From the NCBI GenBank assembly GCA_032191485.1, contig JAVDOI010000007.1, positions 41,001 to 105,000 of the forward strand: DNA of 64,000 nucleotides, written 5' to 3'. The position numbers and the translations under genes are program-made. Positions within the stretch are counted from its first letter, which is position 1, and each line of letters opens with the position of its first letter. Under the pieces are notes generated by a model that did no database searches, had not been told where the DNA came from, and saw only the letters and a list, made by a program, of their open reading frames with translations. Below are positions 24,244 to 34,790 of the stretch, in pieces. Source of the stretch: Leptoclinus maculatus (lineage: Eukaryota > Chordata > Actinopteri > Perciformes > Stichaeidae).

Positions 24244-24524
24244 AGATAGTGAGTGAGTGTGTAAATGACACAGCAGGACCTGCAGACACTGAGTCAGGGA
24301 GAGACAAACACATATAAGAACATGAACACAACAAAGTAAGTAAAACAATACACAAAACAAAAATACAAAGGAGTGTGTGTCTGGTACAGTGAGACGTAGG
24401 TGCAATACTATATACTAGTATAATAATCGAAACAGTGCAATGCAGAGAAAAGAGAAGGGGCATACCTAAACTACGGAGGGGGGTTTTCATGTGTGGATGT
24501 GTATTTATGCGGAGCTGTAGGGAT

Positions 24525-24859
<335 letters not shown>

Positions 24860-24870
24860 AAGAGCAAGGT

Positions 24871-25606
24871 CTAGAAGAGCCATGGGGTTATGTCCTTATC
24901 GCGGTACAATTGTCCATCTATGTATCGTTTGTCCAGTGATATTATTGCTTCCTTTCCTTCTTTCATCATGTGTTTACGGATTGGAAACAGAACTTTGCGT
25001 CGCTGCATGATTTCTTTTGGATATTGATCGTTGAGTCCATAGTGCGTTCCTTTGAGCTGCCTGCCTTGTTGTCTGAACTGTTCTTTTTTGTTTGTAGTGT
25101 TCAAATTTCGCGATGATTGTCCGTGGTCGGTTATTGTTGTTCCTCGGTCCCAGACGGTGTACGCGGTGGAATGTGATGTTGTTGACGGTCTCTGCGGGTA
25201 GTTTGAGCTGTATGGACATGAATTCTTTGATTGATTTTTCGGGGTCTTCTGTGGTTTGTTCGGTAATGCCGGGGGAAACTAGATTGTCTCTCATACTGCG
25301 TGCTTGTAGATCCAGGATGGTTTCTTTCAGAGCTTTGTTGTCGGCGGTAACAGAGGTGAGCTGGGTGGTTATCGTGTTGACAGAATGTTGTAGTGACTTG
25401 TTGTCCTGAGTGAGTGTGTCGATTTGGTTCTGACTGAACTCCAGGCTGTGGCGCAGAGCCTGGAATTCCCGGTGTAAGACTTCAATGAGCGAAAGTCTGG
25501 AGTCAAAGCCGGAAAGTTTATTTTCAATGGACATGAGTATGTTGCTTACCTCGGAGCAGCATGGTGGTTTTGGTGAGGTGGATGAAGTTTTTTTTTTTTT
25601 TTTCAA
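24871..25606 (-). pseudogene. L1/Tx1-type LINE ORF1 fragment
   Basis: The minus-strand frame 24974-25606 encodes a coiled coil (heptads through IENKLSGFDSRLSLIEVLHR and later TQLTSVTADNKALKETILDL), then LQARSMRDNLV..GI, the junction into the RRM-like domain of L1-type ORF1 proteins, and VHRLGPRN. It ends before the C-terminal domain is complete; frame changes carry traces to 24871. ORF1 proteins of this type bind RNA as nucleic-acid chaperones. No ORF2 follows. Confidence 0.75.
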
Positions 25607-25632
25607 AGTGTTTCACATGAACGAATCAAGAT

Positions 25633-25876
25633 GTTTTTCTAAAGTCATACTGCATTTTAAAGCTCAGATTCAAACCTTCTAACAGAGTCTAAGAGTGTTT
25701 ATGTTGCAGCTTGTGTTGGCTTTCACTTACCGACGATTTTTGGACTGGCAGAAGGGAAATGTTACAGTAACTCAATCTGATGCTGAAAGCCAAGACAAGC
25801 TGCCACATGCACACTCTTGGACTCTGTTAGAAGGTGTGAATCTGAGCTTTAAAATGCAGTATGACTTTAGAAAAAC
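25633..25876. repeat. Long hairpin (foldback), 93-bp arms
   Basis: 25633-25725 pairs with 25784-25876 in reverse complement over 93 bp with about six mismatches and no gaps. The loop is 58 bp. The outer ends are GTTTTTCTAAAG / CTTTAGAAAAAC. AGAT flanks both sides. Probably a small foldback transposon; a transcribed hairpin would be an alternative. Confidence 0.85.
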
Positions 25877-25905
25877 AGATGAGGCTAGCGAAGGACAGAG
25901 CAGAC

Positions 25906-26170
25906 TTAACCCTCCTGTCGTGTTCGGGTCAAATCTGACCGATTTACAACTTTAATCAATCATAAATATTGTGTTTTACATCTGATTACCTCAAGGCCTC
26001 ATGATATCCTCCACACTAGGCATTTGAACATATCAGGTTGCTGATCACCACTTTCATTGAATTTGTAGTGGTTTAGTGAACTTTGTAACACCCATGGTGT
26101 TCCCGGTCAAAAGTGACCGCCATAGGAAATTGATGGGAAACACTAGATTATGTCCATTCATCAGATGGAA
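25906..26170 (+). mobile_element. piggyBac-type element end, truncated
   Basis: TTAACCCTCCTGTCGTGTTC followed by GGGTCAAATCTGACC is the familiar left end of fish piggyBac-derived repeats, with TTAA at 25906-25909. Internal CGGTCAAAAGTGACC lies at about 26104. The inverse right end is not found before the CA repeat at about 26184. Confidence 0.6.
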
Positions 26171-26182
26171 AACAGCCCCATA

Positions 26183-26236
26183 CACACCCACACACCCACA
26201 CCCACACCCACACCCACACCCACACCCACACCCACA

Positions 26237-26284
<48 letters not shown>
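26183..26284. repeat. (CACACC)n-(CA)n microsatellite
   Basis: A CACCCA/CACACC hexamer run grading into about 50 bp of CA. It abuts copy 2 of the LTR-like repeat, just as a CA run abuts copy 1. Confidence 0.95.
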
Positions 26285-26287
<3 letters not shown>

Positions 26288-29200
26288 CTTTCCTAGGACA
26301 GGTACTGTCTAGGTGACAGTTCAGGGGGATATGCTCCGGGGATTATGTTTACACAGTCTCGGACCTAAACCTTCCTAACCCTTCTCACAGGCCTTGGTGC
26401 CTGCCGCCGGACTAATGTCTGCCAGGTCATAGCCCTTGGCCATGCGTCACTGCACATGCCTTCACACACACACTTTTAATTTTTTACTTTTTATGTAAAT
26501 TACCTTTAACTTTTAGGCTTTGCCTTCATACACACACTTTTAATTTGTTACTTTTTATGTAAGTTACCTTTAACTTTAGGCTTAGCCTTAACACACACAC
26601 TTTTAGGCTTAGCCTTAACACACACACTTTTAATTTTTGACTTTTTATGTAAGTTACCTTTAACTTTTGTTAAGGCCTTGAGCCGCGTCCGTATTCTTGT
26701 CCCGTAAGGACATGGACGCTTTAATGCAGAAGAGTACGTATATATGAGTATACTCAGTTATTAATCATACGCTGGGCACAATGGTGTATTATGTGTTGAA
26801 TTTTTTTTCTATTGTTTGATGTATTACCATTTATCCCTGTAACCTGTTGAAATCTTACGAGGAGGTATCTGGGTCAGAGTATAATTATTAACCAGTGAGC
26901 ATGGCGTGTTCCTATGTCATTGAGTATCAGTAGAGGTCTTTGGGGTAACCAACAACAGGTCTATCAATGTATGACTAAACTCACGGGGGTTACCAAGCCC
27001 ATGTGAGGCCTCCCAAGAGAGGCACCGAAGGGTGGGGGTGAAAACACCCCCGGTAGATCTAGAGTATAAATATTCTCGGTTTTAGAAGATCGGGGCGTGA
27101 TTGAGGGAGAAGTCCACCAGGTCTTTACCGGCGTGGGGTTAAAACTGATTTCTTAGAATCTCCGGACTTTTGAAAATAGCTTGCTCACTGAGTTCAGGGT
27201 TTTTAAATTCTTTTTCGATTTTGTTCTTTAAGTCGGGCCCTAGACAATTTTTGGACTAATTTTCGAAAATATTTTACACATACTCAAAGGGCCCTACACT
27301 CCAACTACAAGGTCTATTTGAACCATTGCAAAGAATTATTAACACTAAGAAGGGTTTGCTCATATGATTTGAGTAAATAGGTTCTATATGTTACTGGTTA
27401 ATGGCTGCTGAAGATGGAACACAGCCCTATGTCAAATTCGTATGGTGAGAAAGCACTATTATTCATAATACTATATTAAATTAGGCAGAGGAAAGCCTAA
27501 AACCCACCCACCATCATAGCAAATGATGGCAGTAGTCACCCACAAAAGAATTGGAGTGAATAGAGTGAAGTAGGCCAGAGCAAGAGACATAAACGTGTAC
27601 GAGAGGTCACGAGAGGTCGTCATGTGAGAAACAGCCTCTCCAGCTGTTCCATTGTACTTTTAGAAGCTAAATAACTATATATTTAACTTCCTTCCTACAT
27701 GCACAATCTATCACATACAGCAGTTAGAAATCATTTTGGAGAGCTGGAACCGTCTCCAAAGCTCTCCAGGCCGGCGAGCTACGGGAGGATTGCGCAATAG
27801 CTGGTGTGTATTGGGCCGTTGTAGAGCCCCTGATTGGTCGATTTTCGTTTTTTTTCGCTCTGTGCACGTGAAAAAAATCCGATCTAAGCCGAAGAGCCGG
27901 CGCGTAAACAGCCGAGACTGCCTTGCTGGAATGTTGTCCCCCCGCGTGTGTGACCCCCCTTCCTCTGTTTCACAACGTTTTTTACAACGGAAATGGACAG
28001 TAGGAGCCGTTTCAGCGGTCAAAAAGGAGTATAAGGACACTGTTTGATGATTTTGCTTCAAAACTGTGAGTACCATCCCATAATTATTTGGCTGAGCTAT
28101 CGTTGCTGGGGGCTGCTGTCCCCCCGGTCAACTTTGAAGGGTTTCCCAGAGAGGGAATTGGAGATGTAGGTTCGAAGCGTGCTTGAATGCTACGGCTGCT
28201 AACTACACAGCTTTAGGCCGGCCGGTTGATTAGCGTCTTTTGAGGGACTATTTCTGATGCGTATCTCGGCCAAATGAACGCGAAAAAGTGACGATATTTA
28301 GCACGAGGCTAGGAATGTTGTCGTAGATCGTGTTTTATTGTGTTTTGAGTGTGTAAAGTGTTACACATGCTTCGGTTCATGAGAAATTCTTCGTTCAAAC
28401 GTTATGCTACATGGTTGTGGAAATATTATATTTGCTACCGAAAATAGCTTTCTTCGGTACCGGCTCGGTTCTGTTCGGCCCACTGAACGACCAATTGGTC
28501 GTCGCTCGGGCCCAGAAGGTTAATTGATCATTTTTCCTTTGTATTGGAACAAAAAGATTTACTTTGAATTGGACAAAAATAAAATAACTGATAATTGAAC
28601 TTTTTCGGCCGACTCCTTTTTCAACCTCTCTTCTGGGAAGACCGGACAGAAGGGGTCTCCTCCGGGGGGGAGATCACCCAGCCCCTGTGGTAAGTTGAAG
28701 GACTTCCAGCACGGCACACGACTGATGCAACTACTGCACACACACCTACATATACTAACATCCGTTTCTATAGTTAAGAGAAGACCGGGGAAAGCCCCGC
28801 TTCAAGCAAAAGTTTGAAAAGAGCTTTATATCTGTTGGGCTCTGGGCAGGGGTAATACAAATATTTAGAACTTATAAAAAATTAATAAAGACGTTAAATC
28901 CGACGGCTATTCGAGCAAAAGACTAACCTAAAAAGTAACTCAATGTTTTGCGATCGAGACAATACAGCAAGCGCGATACTGGTTGCTATTCTGTTGGTGA
29001 TTTATTACTATTTGGTAAGATTGGCTACCTGTATAGGTCTCTCTTAAGCGGAGGCTATCGAGGCAAATTCGGGGGAATGCTCAGGAGCAACACTGTCTCC
29101 TTTTCAGGCACTCTCCTTAAGGCCAGGTGAGTGAGTCATATAGAGAGAGAACTGGTCCTCCGCATCTCTCCCCCTTCTCGCAGTCCTTGTATGCACTAGG

Positions 29201-29414
29201 GGCACTCACAGGGGGACGACCGGACATCGAGACACGAGTCTGGTGGATCCGTGGTCACCCCGGCGGCAGCTCGGGTCTGCCCGTCGCCGGCGAGGTCCTC
29301 TCAGTCGCCGTATACACTTCTGAGAGATCGCTCGTTCACTTCTGTTCGTTTCCAACAGGAGGCCTCTCTTTATTTATTTATTTATTAACACGTGCGGCGG
29401 CACCGCGCGTTACA
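26285..29414 (+). mobile_element. LTR-like dispersed repeat, copy 2, with internal insertion
   Basis: Colinear with 16372-18018: shared TATA-like AGTATAAATATTCTCGG (about 27063), the CCGGTAGATCTAGAG block, AATAAAG (about 28882) and the CACCGCGCGTTACA end. It is interrupted by an approximately 1.29-kb insertion (27235-28520). It also carries about 90 bp near 28605-28693 that is absent from copy 1, so the two copies are not simple recent duplicates. Confidence 0.6.
27235..28520. mobile_element. Insertion bounded by GGGCCC within LTR-like repeat copy 2
   Basis: Compared with copy 1, unique sequence starts at GGGCCCTAGACAATTTTTGG and ends ..GTCGTCGCTCGGGCCC near 28513. Both edges carry GGGCCC, but the inverted repeat does not extend much further. 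A plus-strand frame of 103 codons (27736-28047) opens MESWNRLQSSPG; I see no known domain in it. It could be a non-autonomous DNA transposon or an unrelated insert. Confidence 0.5.
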
Positions 29415-29623
29415 AGACAATGACAGCAAATTGAAAATGATGGCCTTCATTTAGCCTACTTTAGTATGTAGCCATACCTGTTCTCTTTTTAGTGCATTTT
29501 GGAAGCCCTGAATACTACTAAATAACAAAATGTTGAAGTAACAAAAAACAGTGTTACAGAATTAAATGATGAGGTTGAAATGTGAGGAAGAAAGACAAAG
29601 TGTGTCCTGGATGCAGTGTGTAC

Positions 29624-32600
29624 CTTTGCAACGCGACACTGCTGCAGCTTGATCTCCACATCGTTCCAGTCATCCTCAAGCTCAAAGCAGCCGATCGGCT
29701 CGTCCTCTGACTGTGTTGGAATCTTCACACTGCAGGTCAGGTGACAGAATGGTGTGTCAGCCATTCACATGAACCACTAAGGCAGACCCCCACACTGCTG
29801 AGGGGTGCCATAATTCAATTCAATTTATTTTGTATAGCCCAAAATCACAAATTACAAATTTGCCTCAGAGGGCTTTACAATATGTACACATGACATCATC
29901 TTGTCCCGGAACCCTCACATCGGAACAGGAAAAACTCCCCCAAAAAAAACCTTTAACGGGGAGAAAAGAGGAAGAGACCTTAGGGAGAGCAACAGAGGAG
30001 GGATCCTCTATCAGGATGGACAGAAGTGCAATAGATGTCAAGTGTTGAACAGCATAACAAATTTACAACACATGCAATGTAATTTCAACACATTCAATGT
30101 ATGACAGAACTACGGCAGGTGGAAAGACCAGGTCCAGGTACAACCCGGATCCAGAGGTACCTGCGAGGCGATAAAGCACAGATACTCTGGTGAAGAAGCT
30201 GGTCAATAATGTGCATTAATGGTACCGGTAATATGAAATAGTAATGTAAGTAATAATAAGAGTGTTATTTATTAGTGGGAGTCAGCAGGGTTAAGGCGGG
30301 AGGAAGGACCAGGGTCCACATGACACCACGATACATGGAAACCTGTGAGGAGAGAAAGCACAAAGACTCCGGGGAAGAAGTAGAGTTAGTAGTGAGCATT
30401 AATGGGACATCAATTCATACAGACAGAGATGAAGAAGAGGAGAGAGGAGCTCGGTGTATCCTAGGAAGTCCCCCTGTAGTCTACGCCTATACCAGTTTGT
30501 CTAAGGGCTGGTCCAAGGCAGACCTGAGCCAGCCCTAACTATAAGCACTATCAAAAAGGAAAGTCTTAAACTTACTCTTAAATGTGGTGAGTGTGTCTGC
30601 CCCCCGGACTGAAACGGGAAGCTTGTTCCACAAAAGAGGAGCTTGGTAACTGAAGGCTCTGGCTCCCATCCTACTCTTTAAGACTCTAGGAACTACAAGT
30701 AACCCTGAATTAGAGGAGCGCAGCTCTCTAGTAGGATAATATGGTACTATAAGCTCTTTAAGATATGATGGTGCCCGACCAGTTCGGGCTTTGTAGGTAA
30801 GTAAAAGAATTTTTAATTCTATTCTAGATTTTACGGGGAGCCAGTGCAGAGAAGCTAATACAGGACTAATATGATCTCTTTTCTTAGTTCTTGTTAGTAC
30901 ACGAGCTGCAGCATTCTGAATCAGCTGGAGAGATTTAAGAGATTTATTAGAGCAACCTGAAAATAAGGAATTGCAGTAATCTAGTCTAGAGGTAACAAAT
31001 GCATGAACTAATTTCTCTGCATCGCTATGAGACAAGATGTGCCTGATTTTTTAAATATTACGTAGGTGAAAAAAGGCAGTCCCAGAAATTTGTTTTATCT
31101 GAGAATTAAAAGACAAATCCTGATCAAAAATGACTCCAAGATTCTTTATGGTGCAGCTGGATGCCAGCGCAATGCCATCTAGAGAAACTATGTCATTAGA
31201 TAACTGATTTCGTAGGTGTTCTGGGCCTAGTAGAATAACTTCAGTTTTGTCTGAGTTTAACATCAGGAAGTTGCAGGTCATCCAGGTTTTTATGTCCTTA
31301 AGACATGCTTGTAGTTTAGTGAGCTGGTTTGTTTCATCTGGTTTAATTGATATATATAATTGAGTATCATCTGCATAACAATGAAACTTTATAGAATGTT
31401 CTCTGATAATATTACCTAAAGGAAGCATATATAAGGTGAACAGAATTGGTCCAAGCACAGAACCTTGTGGAACTCCATAACTAACGTTGGTCCTCATCGA
31501 GGCTTCATCGTTTACATATACAAACTGAGATCGATCCGATAAATAGGACTTAAACCAGTTCAGTGCGGTTCCTTTGATGCCGATATAATGTTCAAGTCTC
31601 TGTAACAGGATGTAATGGTCTATGGTGTTGAACGCAGCACTAAGGTCTAACAAGACAAGAACAGAGACAAGTCCTTTGTCTGATGCAATTAGAAGGTCAT
31701 TAGTAATTTTTACCAGAGCTGTCTCTGTGCTATGATGCTTTCTAAATCCTGACTGAAAATCCTCAAATAAACTATTGTTATGTAGAAAGTCACACAACTG
31801 ATTAGCTACTGCTTTCTCAAGGATCTTAGAGAGGAATGGAAGGTTGGAGATCGGCCTATAGTTAGCCAACACCTCTGGGTCGAGAGTGGGCTTCTTAAGA
31901 AGAGGTTTAATTACAGCTACTTTGAAGGACTGTGGTACATGGCCTGTTAGTAGAGACAGGTTGATCATATCTAGTAGAGACGTGCTAATTAATGGTAGCA
32001 CTTCTTTAAGCAGTCTAGTCGGTATAGGGTCTAAGAGACGGGTAGAGGGTTTAGACTTAGAGATTGTTGAAGTTAATTTATCAAGATCGATGGGAGTAAA
32101 GCCATCTAAACATATATCATGGTTTGCAGCTGTTTCTAAGGGTACCCTATTTGAGGAAAGATCGGTACTAGTCGAGGGCAGTACATTGTTAATGCTCTCT
32201 CTAATAGGTATGATCTTATCATTAAAGAAGTTCATGAAGTCATTACTACTGAGGTCTATAGGAATACGCGGCTCAACAGAGCTGTGACTCTCTGTCAGCC
32301 TGGCTACAGTGCTGAAGAGAAACCTGGAGTTGTTCTTATTTTTCTCTATTAACGATGAGTAATAGGCTGCTCTGGCATTACGGAGGACCTTCTTATATAT
32401 CTTAAGACTGTCTCGCCAGACTAACCGAGATTCTTCCAAGTTAGTGGAACGCCATGTTCTTTCAAGTTTTCGCGATGTCTGCTTTAATTTACGGGTTTGA
32501 GGGTTATACCATGGAGCGAACCTCCTTTGTTTTACTACCTTCTTTTTTAGAGGAGCAATAGAGTCTAGTGTCCTTCTCAGTGAGCTTGTAGCACTATCGA

Positions 32601-34159
32601 CAAGATGATCAATCTGGGTCGGACTAAAGTTATCACAGGAGTCCTCTGTTATATCAAAGCATGGTATTGAGTTGAATAAAGATGGAATCGCTTCTTTAAA
32701 CTGAGCTACAGCACCATCAGATAGACATCTAGTGTAGTAACTCTTGCTTAATGGCGCACACTCCGTTAGTAGGAATTCAAAAGTTATTAGATAATGGTCC
32801 GACAAGAGAGGGTTCTGTGCAAAGACTATTAAATCTTCTATTGAGATGCCATAAGTCAGAACCAGGTCGAGGGTTAAAACAGTGAGTGGGTTTCTGTACA
32901 CTCTGACAGAAACCAATCGAATCTAATAATGAGATAAACGCAGTACTAAGGCTATCATTCTCAACATCCACATGAATATTAAAGTCACCTACAATAATTA
33001 CTTTATCTGTTTTAAGGACCAGGCTTGACAGAAACTGAGAAAACTCTGATAGAAATTCAGAATACGGACCTGGGGCCCGGTACACTATAACAAATATAAC
33101 TGGCTGTATTGTTTTCCACGTTGGGTGTGAAAGACTAAGAACCAGGCTTTCAAATGAGTTATAGTCTAGTTTAGGTTTAGGGTTCAATAATAGGCTTGAG
33201 TCTAATAGGCTTGAGTCAAAGATGGCTGCTACTCCACCTCCTCGGCCGGAGCCTCGAGGAATATGAGTATTAATATGACTTGGAGGAGTTGATTCATTTA
33301 GGCTGACATATTCTTCATTACACAGCCAGGTTTCAGTAAGACAAAATAAATGAATATGATTATCTAATATTAACTCATTTACTAATACAGCTTTAGATGA
33401 CAAAGATCTGATATTTAAGTCCACATTTAATTATCCTATTTTGTTGCACTGTTGCGTTAGTTTTAACTTGGATTAGATTATTTAATATAACTCCTCGACT
33501 GTTTACTTTTGATTTAATTAATTTAAGTGGCCGTGGGGCAGACACAGTCTCCATATGGTTTTGGGTAAGTAGCTGCTCTAATGGAAGCTCAGAGAAGTGT
33601 GTAAGACTATAACTCTGCTTCCTGGTCTGAACCCTGGGTTGTCATGGACTAGATCCACAAAGAAACTGGGTCAGATTTGCAGAAATGAGATCTGCTCCAT
33701 CCAAAGTGGGATGAATGCCGTCCCTCCTAAGCATAACTCATAACTCACACAGACTAACTATACTGAACCAGTATCGTCTTCTTAGATTGTCCTGCATGTA
33801 ATTCATTTGGCAGCATGTTTCTGCTCATCACAGCTGTCCTCTGAAATATCATGAAAAGTAAGATTCAGCCGGCTGTAAAGGGATCCTTACTTGTCTCCTA
33901 CAAACTCTTTGAAGTTCTTGTAGTACCACGTGTCATTCCTCCTTGTAAGCCAACAAAAGGCCGCATTTCACACCAATGGCTCCTTTTCACACCCGATCAC
34001 ACAAACCGGAGAGGAAGCGTTTAGCACCGGAAATCCTCCGTCGCCGTCGCTTTGAAATTCTCAATCAAACGGAGCCTCACTTTGATCTTCATCGGAGTGA
34101 TCTGGAAGTTACTCTGGTCCTCTGTCGACAGGATCACACTGGCTCTCTTTCTGCACCTT
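29624..34159 (-). CDS. Unrecognised gene: three phase-linked internal exons
   Basis: Exons 34028-34159, 33891-33941 and 29624-29729 on the minus strand join in phase. The first reads RCRKRASVILSTEDQSNFQI then TPMKIKVRLRLIENFKATAT. The second reads RNDTWYYKNFKEFVGD. The third reads VKIPTQSEDEPIGCFELEDD then WNDVEIKLQQCRVAK. Acceptors are CCCACAG, TTACAAG and CTGCAG; donors are GTAAGG and GTACAC, but the first donor (CCG|GTGCTA) is weak. The first intron is about 86 bp, typical of fish. The mix of beta-strand-like and charged stretches suggests a soluble or ectodomain region, but I do not recognise the family. Flanking exons would lie left of 29624 and right of 34159; none is visible in the window, where the G-rich repeat begins at once upstream. 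An L2 LINE occupies the intron between the last two exons, in the gene's own orientation. Confidence 0.5.
29813..33840 (-). mobile_element. L2-type LINE, nearly full length
   Basis: The minus-strand order is endonuclease, reverse transcriptase, C-terminal region, then a 3' UTR ending in an AATTCAATTCAATTTATTTT-type tail at about 29813. The 3' UTR has ATAGCCCAAAATCACAAATT and GAGGGCTTTACAAT, familiar from fish L2 elements. The 5' limit is uncertain (about 33840). It sits in an intron of the unrecognised gene. Confidence 0.8.
30535..33424 (-). pseudogene. L2 LINE polyprotein (endonuclease + reverse transcriptase), two lesions
   Basis: An APE-like endonuclease (32777-33424) shows LNIRSL, FCLTETWL, GRGGGVA and VGDFNIHVD. 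A reverse transcriptase (31051-32916) shows NYRPISNLPFLSKILEK, FRKHHSTETAL, LDLSAAFNTIDH, YGVPQGSVLGP and the catalytic CYADDTQLY. The C-terminal part (30535-31035) contains LDYCNSLF, LQLIQNAAARVLT and LHWLPVKSRI. A frameshift near 32880 separates endonuclease and RT. A single in-frame TAA at about 31051-31053 separates RT from the C-terminal part. Apart from these two changes the frame is open, so the copy is young. The protein would cut target DNA and prime reverse transcription there. Confidence 0.85.
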
Positions 34160-34164
34160 CTGTG

Positions 34165-34790
34165 GGAGGGAGGGAGGGAGAGAGGGAGGGAGGGAGGGAG
34201 GGAGACAGGGAGGGAGGGAGACAAACAGACAGGGAGGGAGACAGGGAGACAGGGAGGGAGGGAGAAAGACAGGGGAGGGAGGGAGACAGGGAGACAGGGA
34301 GGGATAAAGGGAGGGAGGGAGGAAGGGAGACAGACAGGGAGGGAGACAGACAGACAGGGAGGGAGGGAGGGAGAGAGGGAGGGAGACGGGGATACAGGGA
34401 GGGAGGGAGGGAGGGAGACGGAGGGAGGGATGGAGGGAGACAGACAGACAGGGGGACAGGGAGGGAGACAGGGGGACAGGGAGACGGGGATACAGGGAGG
34501 GAGGGAGACAGACAGGGAGGGAGGGAGAAAGACAGGGAGGGAGGGAGGAAGGGAGACAGACAGGGAGACAGACAGGGAGGGAGACAGGGAGGGAGACAGA
34601 CAGGGAGACAGGGAGGGAGGGAGGGAGGGAGAAAGACAGGGGAGGGAGGGAGGGAGGGAGGGAGGGAGGGAGAAAGACAGGGAGGGAGGGAGGTAGACAG
34701 GGAGGGAGGGAGACAGGGAGACAGACAGGGAGGTTGGGAGGGAGAAAGACAGACAGGGAGGTTGGGAGGGAGAAAGACAGACAATAGAAT
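34165..34790. repeat. Purine-rich GGGAGGGAGACAGACAG minisatellite
   Basis: About 625 bp built of GGGA, GACA and GAAAGACA words on the plus strand, almost lacking T and poor in C. The same repeat type reappears at 45189-46390 ahead of the second segmental-duplication block. Its long Arg/Gly/Glu and Ser/Leu/Pro frames are not genes. Confidence 0.95.
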
